A stretch of DNA of 63,653 nt. Source: Mesostigma viride. Its lineage: Eukaryota > Streptophyta > Mesostigmatophyceae > Mesostigmatales > Mesostigmataceae. Shown here one piece after another: positions 41,301 to 51,088 of this stretch. The notes under the pieces are model-generated. The model saw only the letters and a program-made list of their open reading frames with translations. It ran no database searches and was not told the DNA's origin. Position 1 is the first letter of the stretch; the number at the start of each line of letters is the position of its first letter. The position numbers and the translations under genes are program-made. The DNA lies in the NCBI GenBank assembly GCA_009746045.1, contig RPFO01001053.1, positions 1 through 63,653 on the forward strand, in the 5' to 3' direction.

Positions 41301-43623
41301 TCCCTCTTGATATGGCGTGACCAAAGACCAAACATCCTCGTCCCTCTTGATAGGGCGTGAGCACCAAACACCCTCCCTCTTCATACGATGCTGTCACCAC
41401 AGTGTTCACGATGCTGCACACGCTGGCCTTAGCAACGTGCACGCCATGTTCGCACGTCTGATTCTCTCTCCGGTCCTCGCTAGCGCACTATTCTCGCGTG
41501 ACCCTCCTCTTGCCGCCGCTTCCTGCCAACCTGGGTGTCACGGCGGCGTTCGGTACCGCAGGGGCAACTCGCTCCACTTCATCGTGCATGGGTGCCACCA
41601 CAAACACCCGCTGGATCGGCTGCGGCTCGTCTTCCCTCCTGCCGCCATCTGCAACATCGTCATCACGGTGAGGGGGGTGTTGGATGGGGCAGATGCCGGG
41701 TTGCCTCAGCTATATAGCATATGGTAGATGTAGTTCAGCTGTTGCCGCACAAAACGCATGTATCTCTGTCGCCTGTTGGCTGCACGAAGCGCGGCTGGGG
41801 CAGCTTCTTTTGCTTCCATGTGTGGCGCATGCGTGTTGACTAGTTTGTGAAGCCTGGCAGGGTCGGCTGTGTCAGATGCAAGTATCTGGGTGACTGGGCC
41901 CGTTGGTGTTGCTTCCAAGTGCGACGCATAAGAATCAAAATTGTTCTACTCTGCTGCCTCAACCCTTTTACGCACAGTTTTCCACAGTTCGCGCTGCTGG
42001 CTGTCGGCCATTCAAGCTTCCGTTTTAATGGTTGGGCAGCAGCTATCAGGGCCCACATTTGTGTAGTAGTATTGACATGGTTTCCCTCGGCGCGCATGGT
42101 AATATAACCATGAGACAACCAGCGCATGATCGTATAACTACATAACAAAATGCACATAACAAAACGCATAACTACATAACAAAACGTGTCAGGCAAGAGC
42201 AGCACAGATGTCAGGCACACGCATCGCGACGTCAAGCTCTTGCCGGTTGTAAGCATCCATACGCGCATAAACTTATGCAACATTCCTCTGTGCATCTGCC
42301 CCGTCTTCCTGCTCTCACCTTCCCCGCACAGATATTCGCGGTAAACCTGGTGGCATTCCGGACCACGTATGCGCTGGCCATGGGCGGGGGCACCATGGTG
42401 GGCTATGCCGTGTATGACTGCATCCACTACTACCTTCACCACGGCAAGCCCAAGTCCGGATACTTGAAGAAGGTCAAGGTATGTGCGCCCACGTGCAGAT
42501 ATGGCAGCCCACCTGGGGTTTGTGTCTTGCACATGGCCTCTGCAGTTCCTGGTCGGGTGGCGCGCCGATGCCAGGGAGCACTGATCAACTGGAGCGTCCT
42601 AAGTCCCATTAATAAATAACTATAAGTCAAGAGTCTCAGTCTTTGTGGCGCCAGGGAAACAAGTCTGTGTGCTGCCATCTTTGTAAGGGCATGATATTCT
42701 ATGTGAAGCCGTATGTTTGTGTCCAGCCCCGATCCACGTTGTCCATCTTTGCTACTTGTCCGAAACGATGCATGCTCCAGCTACCATGGTCGGGATTCTC
42801 CATATTTCTGGCCTGTGCGGCTTGTCTCGTTGACACCGTGGTCACAATAGTATAGTAATGTCATGCCTGCGCTGGTTGTCTCCTTGGCACCGTGGTCACT
42901 AAAGTATAGTAATGCCCTGCCTGTGCTTGCTGTCTCATCGATGCACAGTACCCATCAAGCAGCTTGCCGATCAGGTGGATATCTGACCCGTGAGCTTTGA
43001 TCCGATATCTAACTCGGTGGCTTTGCAACTTGGCCCTGCGATAATGGTGACAAGACATGGCAGGGTCTTCTGAAGCTTGCTTGGATGGAGATGGAGTGGC
43101 TGTGTATAGCCTGTAGCATGTATGTATGCAGTCGGCGGCATCGTTGTCTACATAGTTGCTGGCACGCAACAGGCAGGTAAAGAGGCTGGAGCGAGATGAT
43201 ACGGTGACTGCCCACCTGTGCGGCAGCACGAGCTCTTTGAGAGTGTATATGTGCGCCTACTATCAGAGCAAAGAGTTTACGTTTGGATAGGAAAGCGTTG
43301 ACGTTGACCAGCCACGGCGTGGTCACCGTCACGTGAAGGGGCCTGTTTCGCCTTCTTGGGGCTACGCCTAACCTTTCAATTTGTGTGTATTGATGATACT
43401 ATATATTTTACATGTTTGGCTGTTTTTCTGTGCATGTGCTGTGTTTTTGTCCTCGCTGGCGTGTTCGCAGACGTACCATTCGCTGCACCATTTTGCCAAC
43501 CCGGATGTCGGCTTTGGCATCACCTCCAAGGTGTGGGATTGGGTGTTTGGCAGTGATGTGCCACGCAACAAGTCCAAGCAGGAGAAAGGCACGGTGAACC
43601 TTCGTGCGCGGTCCGTCAGGTGA
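37970..43623 (+). CDS. FAH: Sphingolipid fatty acid 2-hydroxylase, six exons
   Basis: Di-iron membrane enzyme of the ER that adds a 2-hydroxyl to the N-acyl chain of ceramides, using electrons from cytochrome b5. Exons: 37970-38365, 39275-39367, 40843-41039, 41562-41667, 42332-42478, 43471-43623; all introns are GT-AG and the phases fit. About 363 aa versus about 237 in plant FAH, the excess being a low-complexity N-terminal extension. The core aligns throughout with plant FAH: VGNLLEDYNQWVH, HRFVFH, HFIVHGCHHKHP, YYLHHGKP, YHSLHHF. The eight-histidine di-iron motif set is present and no b5 domain is fused, as in plants. Two hydrophobic spans in exon 3 and one in exon 5. Start uncertain: ATG 37970 is the first in-frame ATG of exon 1. 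Confidence 0.88.
38588..38651 (+). repeat. 16-bp tandem repeat in intron 1
   Basis: ACTTTCACCCAGTCAT repeated four times. Confidence 0.85.
38923..39105 (+). repeat. Four diverged copies of a ~20-bp motif in intron 1
   Basis: GGTTTAAGATCGCAGGGCTGG near 38923 and related sequences near 39025, 39050 and 39085, with TTTAAG(A/T)TCG as the common core. Confidence 0.55.
39275..39367 (+). other. Hydroxylase exon 2
   Basis: Starts after TTTCAG with VGNLLEDYNQWVHVPEF and ends DIVE before GTGAGT. Plant FAH has the same segment (VGxLxEDYxxWVH). Confidence 0.85.
39351..39424 (+). repeat. Triplicated 24-bp exon-end plus splice donor
   Basis: The last 17 bases of exon 2 plus its GTGAGTT donor occur three times at 24-bp spacing (donors at 39368, 39392 and 39416). 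Because 24 is a multiple of three, use of a downstream donor would add eight or sixteen codons in frame. Confidence 0.85.
39704..40600 (+). repeat. Phase-locked pentanucleotide array in intron 2
   Basis: The period stays 5 bp (10 in one part) throughout while the unit changes: CACAA, then CCCAA/ACCCA (39765-40043), CCCTA (40046-40255), CACTA (40292-40408), CACTG, CACAG with CACGG, CTCAG, back to CACAA, then GGGAAACAAA units. Almost no G on the plus strand in the first half. Open frames across it are artefacts of the period. Confidence 0.92.
40843..41039 (+). other. Hydroxylase exon 3
   Basis: FLSRTEWYVVPLLWLPLAF is the first membrane span, followed by a second span and the HRFVFH histidine box. 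Ends within a Trp codon before GTGAGC. Confidence 0.88.
41072..41395 (+). repeat. Two short tandem arrays in intron 3
   Basis: About four units built on GCATCCCGCACCATGCC (41072-41170), then four units built on CCTCCCTCTT(C/G)ATA (41268-41395). Confidence 0.6.
41562..41667 (+). other. Hydroxylase exon 4
   Basis: GNSLHFIVHGCHHKHPLDRL: the central histidine box and the conserved RLVFPP segment. Confidence 0.9.
42332..42478 (+). other. Hydroxylase exon 5
   Basis: Membrane span and YDCIHYYLHHGKP histidine box; donor GTATGT at 42479. Confidence 0.88.
42805..42960 (+). repeat. R-derived sequence and 62-bp duplication in intron 5
   Basis: GGGATTCTCCATATTTCTGGCC resembles the 3' part of element R, followed by two copies of a unit with CACCGTGGTCAC and TAGTATAGTAATG and the R 3' end GGTTGTCTCCTTG. 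Suggests R insertion followed by tandem duplication. Confidence 0.5.
43471..43623 (+). other. Hydroxylase exon 6
   Basis: TYHSLHHFANPDVGFGITSK holds the last histidines; a basic tail ends at TGA 43621-43623. Confidence 0.9.
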
Positions 43624-44397
43624 TGAAGGGATCAGCATGTGGTAGCCATCAAGCTAGTCCTGCCCAGCGTGCATTTCCGAGTTCTTGAGGGTCAGTTGTG
43701 GCTCACACGACTCAACAAGTACACTGCCTGCTGGGCATGCTATGAGAAGGTCATTCTTCTCTTGGTTTGAACTCATTGCTACTTGGGAATTTACTGGCTT
43801 GTATTTCCGCCATTTAGGGGAAAGGCACATGTACGGAGGATGCTGCTTATGCCATCCTTGCAAGAGAAGGATCGCCATATAGAGCACCTACGACGGTGTA
43901 AGAGGGTAGTGCTCAAGTTAATGTCTCTAGCCATTGAATCTGTACGCTTTGGACCTCTTGGTGAAACAGGTGGCTCACCATTGCTAGCATTATACAGTAC
44001 GTCTCGTGAACTTCTAATTTCATTTCCACATGGTGCTGAGATTTTATCGACCATGTATGAAGGTGGGTCAAGCATACATTTGTTGAATTGATGTGGGCAC
44101 CTTTGGATCTGTTAAGAGTCCAATCAGGCTAGCAGCTTTGTGTTATCCAGACAGCTTTACTTATAAAGCTATATATAAGGTGTCAAGTTTAAATAAAACA
44201 TGTAAACTGCTTGTATCAACACTACTTGTATGTTTGGAGTTGCTCATATGTGGCATGGCTAACGCAATGACTGACAGAATAAGTGAGTAAGTAAGTACTT
44301 GCGTGTCATGCGCGAAGGCATGCCACGGAGTACTATGCTAATCTCATTAGAAAAAAAATTTACGCAAAAGTTTAAACAAATATCGTCTGCATCATTC
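43624..44397. other. 3' flank of the hydroxylase gene
   Basis: No gene. Probably 3' UTR and spacer. 44230-44290 contains GGCATGGCTAACGCAATGACTGAC, similar to part of element R (21596-21620 on the other strand). Confidence 0.45.
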
Positions 44398-45171
44398 CCT
44401 CGCCTGGCACGCTTTACGCCAGTACCGGGCCCTGTGGCGCAAGCCCCTGGGCAAGATCGAGAAACAGGACCTGTTCAAGGTCCTCGTCCTTCCTGTTCTC
44501 ACGTATGGCGCCGAGACGTGGACCCTCACCGCCGACCTGGCCCGCAAGCTGGACGGCGCGGTCACCAGCATGCTGCGTTCCATTTTCAGAGTAGGATATG
44601 CTGCTCATGTCCGCAATGAGGACCTGTACCAGGGCATGCCCTATATCACCAGCACCATTAAGCAACGCCGCCTGCAGCTTGTAGGGCACCTAGCTCGCAC
44701 CAACCAGGTAGACACCTCACGTGGCCCCCCCGCAGGACTGCGACCAGCCCAGCCTGGCTGGCACCTCCTGACGTGGGCTGGGCCCAGTGATGTTAGACGC
44801 CGCAAGGCCCGCACCTTCAAGGAACAGCTAGTAGAGGACATGGGGGGCCTCGGCCTCTCCGTGATTTGGAAGAAGATGATGGACAAGGCCAAGTGGGCCC
44901 AGGTCATAGAGGACAATGAGCCCCCCCCAGTGGGGAAGCGCCCACGGGTGCAATCCCGCGGGAGGCACGCCAGATAGCTCCCCCTAGGGCAGCGTGCGGC
45001 TGCCAAGTTAGATGTTGTAGTTAGCATGCCGTGAGTTAGATGTAGTATGTAGCCAAGATAGATAGATTAGACCGGTAGGAATGTTTTCACCCATCCATCC
45101 ATCCATCGGGGTTAATGCTCCGTGACTCCCCAACGGGACCACGAGTCTAATTAATTAATTAATTAATTAAT
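44398..45171 (+). mobile_element. LINE-A copy A6, 5'-truncated, plus strand
   Basis: RT C terminus in one open frame to TAG 44977 (HALRQYRALWRKPLGKIEKQ, YGAETWTLT, KWAQVIEDNEPPP), then the full 3' UTR and a longer tail of (TTAA)n at 45148-45171. Very close to A4 and A5, so recent. The 5' junction is at CCCTCGCCTGGC. No target duplication found. Confidence 0.85.
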
Positions 45172-45335
45172 TCCCCACTGACAGAATGTGACCTGTAGAT
45201 GGCCGTACCTCCATGGAGGGTGCATGATTCCTCTGTCGGGAGGGTATACGTACTTCCATACTTGAGGGGTGTGATTCCTCGTACATGTGAATGGCGGGAG
45301 AGCGGACAATCGTGCAGCAGTGGTGCTAACAGAGA

Positions 45336-46175
45336 AAATTAAATTAAATTATAACATGACTCCGTTGGGAGATCAGGCATAGTTGTCTCAGCTACCATCG
45401 GGTCCGGATTCTCCCGATTTCTGGCCTGCGCTGGTTGTCTCCTTGATAGTTGTCTCACTTCATGTAGCACGTATTTCCCTTGCTGGATGGATGGAGGATT
45501 GGAGGTGGGCGAAGCCGCGAAACCGAACTAGGCTATAACTCTAAGCTAATCTAGAAAACCCAAACTACTCTACTCAGCAAAGCACCGCTTCCTTCTGGGG
45601 AGAGGGGGCTTGCCCACAGGGCCGGCGTGTGAGCATGGACAATCGTCTTCCACCACTTCTTGTTCCGCATAGCAGTCCAAGCAAGAGAGAGAGGGAGTGA
45701 ATGCGGTGTTCAAATGCATGTAGCTGGGACCACTAGGTCGGCCAGCAACTGCTGTGTATAGGTCATGGCAGGTTTTCCCATCTTTCTAGGAATGTCCTTG
45801 GGGCCAGGCCAGGTCAGGATAAGTGCCGCCCTGGTTCAGTGGCCAAGCCGCTGGGGGCCGGCCAGACCGAGGTCGGTGTATACCTGACTGGTGTGAGCAA
45901 GATTAGGTACGAATGCTATCCGGTACGCTGCCTAATAATCTCGTCCGAAATACGAGGCATACCCTGATACAAGGACTCTAAAGACCTATGTGTGGAAAAC
46001 CCTACATTCAGGGCCTGTCGGAGCAGGCCTGGTAACCGTGCCGTTCAGCCGTGTGGCCAGCGTGTCCTTGAGCGTCCATGCCTCGGCGCCATATATAGGT
46101 GAGCACCGTGAGGATCGACCAGGACCTTGAAGAACATTCTCTTGCGGTGCTGGCCCAGGTCCTTCGAGTGCTAGT
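45336..46175 (-). mobile_element. LINE-B copy B2, degenerate, split by R4
   Basis: Starts with the (TTTAA)-type tail and the conserved ATAACATGACTCCGTTGGG, then a 3' UTR and decayed RT C terminus up to the segment reading CTTGCGGTGCTGGCCCAGG on the plus strand. Many indels; no usable frame. Confidence 0.65.
45391..45445 (+). mobile_element. Element R4, 55 bp, with 12-bp target duplication
   Basis: Only the 3' end of R (GGTCCGGATTCTCCCG to GGTTGTCTCCTTG), flanked by ATAGTTGTCTCA at 45379-45390 and 45446-45457, inside the LINE-B B2 3' UTR. Confirms the fixed 3' end of R. Confidence 0.75.
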
Positions 46176-46582
46176 TAACAGATAACTGGCCGGAAATTCC
46201 CATCCAGCCAGCAGAAACAAATTGCGCCCTGCATGATCGATCGACACAAGTTTGTTTTGTATATAGCTAGCTAAGTGGTCTAGGTCTCACTCATGCCTGG
46301 TGCTGTACGCCTGCATGGACCTGGCCTGTACTCGCACCTGGCGGATTCGATCGAGGAGATGACCCACGTACTGATCGCAATTAGGTTTGTGCGCTCAGTT
46401 AGGTATTTAGCCTTTTGGCGAGATCTCGATAATATTACTGTCCTTGTATGATTCATTAATGCATTCACACGCCTCCGTTGGGAGAGTCACGGTGTACCAA
46501 CTTTTGATCGAAAGTAGCCGGTACCTTTCAATCCCGGCTTGATGCAAGGGCCAAGCAAATGTTAATTATTAACTAATTAATT
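46176..46582. other. Unassigned spacer
   Basis: No gene or recognised repeat. Confidence 0.4.
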
Positions 46583-46848
46583 ATTTATGAATTAATTAAT
46601 TAATTAAACTCGTGCTCCCGTTGGGGAGTCACCGAGCAACGGAGCTAGTGCTTTTAATCCCTGTATTTTCTGATTTGGCACGCCGCAAAGGTGAAAACCA
46701 TTTGCGTTCAGTGCCGGTCCGCGGAAAACGCGATCTGCAAATGAATCCATGCAGGCCGGAATCGAACTGGGGACCTCTCGCACCAACTTTTGCTGACTAT
46801 AGGACCGACGTCTCCTGATCCTAAGGCATCGCCAACTGACACCTGTAT
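46583..46848 (-). mobile_element. tRNA-derived SINE sharing the LINE-A tail
   Basis: On the minus strand a tRNA-like head comes first (46848 to about 46755): an A-box-like CAGTTGGCGATGCC and an exact B-box AGTTCGATTCCGG, with partly pairing ends ACAGG/CCTGC. An unrelated body of about 110 bp follows, then a 3' end GTGACTCCCCAACGGGAGC and (TTAA)n identical to LINE-A. This is the layout of a SINE mobilised by a partner LINE that recognises the shared tail. The head does not fold into a good tRNA, so it is not a functional tRNA gene. Confidence 0.6.
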
Positions 46849-47228
46849 GTGCACAATTAACAGGAAGAAAGGGCAGAGACCCCAGCCCTTTCCGGCTTCA
46901 TGCCAGAGGCATGGCATGTGCAGCAGCAGTCCGACACGATAGACGATCCGGCAAGTTCTGTGGGTGCATCAAGACCCGTGTGCGCATGCATATCATAACA
47001 AGAAGCATGGGCAAGTAAGCTAATCATAGCAAGGATCAGAATAGCAAGGACGTAGCATGGCTGGCTGTATACAAGGGCTATAGGCTAAGGATATCAGTGG
47101 CTATGGCTGGTTGTGTACTCATGCATTAGCAGTGCACGTGACTAGGTATGCATGCATGGCTATAGGCAAACATTCTAGGCATGGCTGCCGTGGCGGCAGT
47201 CATCGACTACCAATGATTACAAGCTAGT
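46849..47228. other. Unassigned spacer
   Basis: No gene seen. Repeated short words (GGCTA, GCATGGCT) but no clear repeat family. Confidence 0.4.
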
Positions 47229-50200
47229 AAATTAAATTAAAATTAAACTATAACATGCCTCCGTTGGGAGATCATGTAGCACATATTCCTTGATGGATGG
47301 GTGGCGGGGGTGGAAGGAGCCGCGTAATCGAACTAACCTAACTCTAAGCTATCTAGTCTAGCTAGAAAATCCTAACTACACTACTCATCAAAACGCCTCC
47401 TCCGCTTGGGGGGAGGTCGCTTGCCCACAGGGGCTCGCGTGTGAGCCTTGACAATCTTTTGCCACCGCGTCTTGTTCTGCATGGCAGTCCAATTAAAGAA
47501 GGGAGAGAGAGTGGATGCGGTATTCAAACTGGGCTGGGACCACTAGGTCGGCCAGCAACATCTGGGTATAGGTCATGGCATGTTTCCCTACCCTTTTGGG
47601 AATTTTCTTGGGGCCAGGCCAGGTCAAAATATGCCGCCCTCAGTGGTTGGCCGAGTCGCTGGGGACCGGCCAGACCAAGGGCGGTGTCGACCTGGCCGGT
47701 GCGAGCAAGATGTCCTACAAATGCTATCCTATACGCTGCCTAATCTCGTCCGAAATACGAGGCATACCGTGATACAAAGACTATAATGACCTACGCTGAG
47801 AAAACCCTACATTCAGGACCTGTCGGAGCATCCTGGTTACCGTGCCGTCTAGCTTAGCGGCCAATGTTGCCCGGTGAGTGTCCACGCCTCGGCGCCATAC
47901 GTGAGCACCGTGAGGACGAGGACCTTGAAGAGCATGCGCTTGCGGTGCTCGTCCAGGCCCTCAAGTGGAGCGCCAGTAGGTGTTGAGCGAACGAAGCCTG
48001 GCCCAGGTCAGGCCAATGCGGGCGTCCACATCGTCGGCGGTGTCAGGGAGCATGCTCCCCAACAGTTTGAAGCGGTCACGGAACGGGACCTCCGTCCCGT
48101 CGAGCAGGCGCGGCAGCGGTGGGCGACTGGACGGGCCCCAATCACCATCGCCTCAGTTTTTACACGAAATTATCTCCAACCCCACCGCCCGGCCTCGCCT
48201 CCAGGCCCACTGAGACAGTCCCGAGTGAGCCAGCCCTGAATGTGCTCGGGGCGCGTGATGAGGGTGGTGTCGTCCGCATAAATCAGGTCAGCCAGGCGGT
48301 AACCCGTGCTAACCCCGCCGTGCCCACGCTCGTTAACCCCTAAATGGGCAGAAATACTGCCGATGCATCGGCTGTAACTTCACAATTTTGCAAACCAGAT
48401 GCCATCCAACCCACCCATATCCAATGGCTGTCCTTGGGGGCCAAGCATGTCCATGAGTTGCCCTTCGGGTTGGTATATCACAACCTTACATATATATTAA
48501 AAATATAATTACTTACAGCAGAGTGAAATCACTCAAACCAAAGCAAACGCCCAGCTATAAACCTATATACAGAGCCATGTCAAAGCTCTATACTACGATA
48601 AGACCAATGGAAACGCCTAACGGGAGGAACCTAATAGCCCTGCTGCACCGCAAAATCAGCCCGCGTACGGCGGAGCATGATGTCAGCCATGGCCCGAGTC
48701 AGCGCCACCGACAGGCGCTGACGCCAATATGCAGGGTAGGCCATGTATAACTGCCGTCAAAGTCAGGGGGGTCAAGACGAGCGTTTTCATTTTTGGTAGA
48801 ATGTGCATTTTGAATTATGTTGTAAGAGCTAGGCACCTACCACTTCAGGGATGATAAACAATTAGTTGCTGAACAGTTTGAGCCATTGGGGTCATCATTT
48901 GGGTGGGTATGCCAGCAGTTACACCCAGTACAGCCCATAGGGGTACCGTTGGTAAAAAGCAACCAAGGGGGTAGGAGTGGGCATACTACCTACTAATACC
49001 TACTAATATGGCCCCCAACCATGCCACACAATTCATTTCCCTTCCACAATGATGGGGAAACATAACTGCATCATCACACTGCCCTTACATGGCACCTATG
49101 TGCAGGTGCCACCTTGTCCATGCACGTAGGTAACGTGGTACGGATACCCTACGTAAGGCATGCATTCTAGGAGGCAGCCACCAACAAACTAGTGATTTTA
49201 AGCCTATTTCAGCTTGCCCTAGCAAGGATAAACTAGGCCTAAGCTGCTATAGCTTGCCAGGTGATGGCCAGCACACCTGGTGGCACATGCTGACAATGGG
49301 AAGCTTCTACTCACCGGTTACATGCTTGATGATGCCACAGAGACCAGCCAACTGCCTCACACTCATGCAATATGTGTGTGGGAAATGTATAACAAACATA
49401 TATGGAGGTATTCAAACCCATACAGCATCTAAAACTTATCACCATCACACTGTGGCAGGTCAACTGACTGAGGGAAGCATCTAAGAAGGGTGTTTTAGAA
49501 AGGGGCCAGGCCAGGGTCAAGAAAGAGCATGAATAATGCAAAAAGAATGTGCTACACAAGCTAGAACGTATATATAAACGTCAAACATCGATAGGAAAAC
49601 GATGCTGAAGCTTTACCAGGCATGGATGGCGTTACCTTGGCCCAGGCGGTGGCCGCAAAATGGCGCATTTCGGCACACCAAAGTTGTGCAGCATGGTCGC
49701 TGGATTCGGCGATTTCTGGCCACCCTTGCACGTTTACGACTACTATGTATCATAAAAAGTACAAAGAAACCAATATATCCTTTAAAATACGCCGGAAAGG
49801 TATTGCTGTCAACGTTTCTATCGTCCGGCCTGATCGCAGTTTTTTCCAGCAAGAACGCTGCCGACACCTATCAAATGGCATTCCCGCGAACCAAAAATTG
49901 GCCTGTGTGATCTTTAGGACGTATAAAATCAATTTCCTAAGTTTGGTCAGAAAATTCGAACGAAAACGTAAATGCCATGCGTGGGCGCAAGCCGCCATGG
50001 CCAGGTCGTCGTTTTCCGGAATGCACGTTGTACGTGAAAAAGTACCCTGACCCCTTGTACTTTGACCGGCCAGAACACCTCTATAACTTTGTCAGAAGTA
50101 TGCAAACCCTAGTACCATGCTGTGAGGAAAATTATAAACTTTCGATCTTCTCAGCTAAACTTTTCCTAATTCTCAATAGTTTTCGCGGCATTTGGTCCCC

Positions 50201-50830
50201 CGAGAAGGGGCCGACGTGTCGGCTGTAACTCAGTTTTAGGCGGAAAATCGGCAGCCAGACCATTTAGGGGTTAAGGATGTCCAAGCCTGGCTCGAACCCC
50301 TTAAGAGCAGTAAAGCGCGCACGTGCACCCGGCGCATGACGTGGTCCACGACAATAATGAACAGGTATGGCCGGGGACAGGACACAACCTTGCCACACCC
50401 CGTGGTGAAGGGGGAATGGTGGGGTGGTGCCTTCCGCATTCCGCACTACTGCCTGTGAGCCCTCATACAGTCGGCGAATGGCAGCAATAAACGCTGGTGG
50501 CGGCACCCGATCCAGATCGAGCTAGGATGGCCCAAAGAGCCTCCCAGAGGACCGTGTCTAAGGCCTTGATATAGTCAACAAAAATGAAGACCAGCGGCAA
50601 ACTATCAGGGCAAAGGCGACGCACCTCCTCCATCAACCGGCGCGCGACAAAACGACAGCCATGACAGTGTTACGACCACGACGGAAACCCATCTGAGACT
50701 CGCCCAGGTGTGGGTCCACCGGTCCAGCGCCGGCGGCGCGGAGCCTGTGCAGCATCATGCGCATGAAGACCTTCAGCGCGGCGCTCTGGAGGCAGGGTGG
50801 TCCCACGCGGAATGGGGTCATTTTGGGCGC
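47229..50830 (-). mobile_element. LINE-B copy B3, split by a piggyBac-like element
   Basis: Tail and 3' UTR from 47229, RT C terminus and palm to 48336, then continuing at 50271-50830 with the upstream RT blocks in broken frames (FIAAIRRLYEGSQAVVRNAEG, MGFRRGRNTV). The two halves join exactly across the 48337-50270 insert. All frames are broken; old copy. Confidence 0.72.
48337..50270. mobile_element. piggyBac-like element, 1934 bp, TTAA target
   Basis: Begins CCCCTAAATGG (48337-48347) and ends with its reverse complement (50260-50270). TTAA flanks both sides (48333-48336 and 50271-50274). TTAA duplication and CCC-starting ends are the piggyBac hallmark. Subterminal palindromes GCCGATGCATCGGC (48359-48372) and GCCGACGTGTCGGC (about 50211-50224), each followed by TGTAACT, may be transposase sites. 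No transposase is recognisable in any frame, so it is non-autonomous or decayed. Confidence 0.72.
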
Positions 50831-51088
50831 ATTTTGCAAGAAAAAAACGCTAGTTTCAATCGTCCGATATCTTTTTTTCGCGCGAATTTGGCGTCCGATC
50901 GCGTATTTTCGAGCTAATTTGGTGTCATAATGCTTAATTCATGTCAATTTGAGCGTACATTCCACATCGAGAGGCTTGAAAGTTAGTAATTCATGTAAAT
51001 TTTACGTGGAGAGACTCGACATCATCCTAACCTTTGTATTAACCATAGGACGAGCATTGCCAGCGCATGTCCAAGTGCTAACTTTCCC
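50831..51088. other. 3' flank of the large minus-strand gene
   Basis: AT-rich, no gene; probable 3' UTR and terminator region. Confidence 0.45.

Noticed and set aside
46755-46848. Functional tRNA gene on the minus strand
   Set aside because: The B-box is good, but the T stem and anticodon arm do not pair and the variable region is too long; better explained as the head of a SINE.
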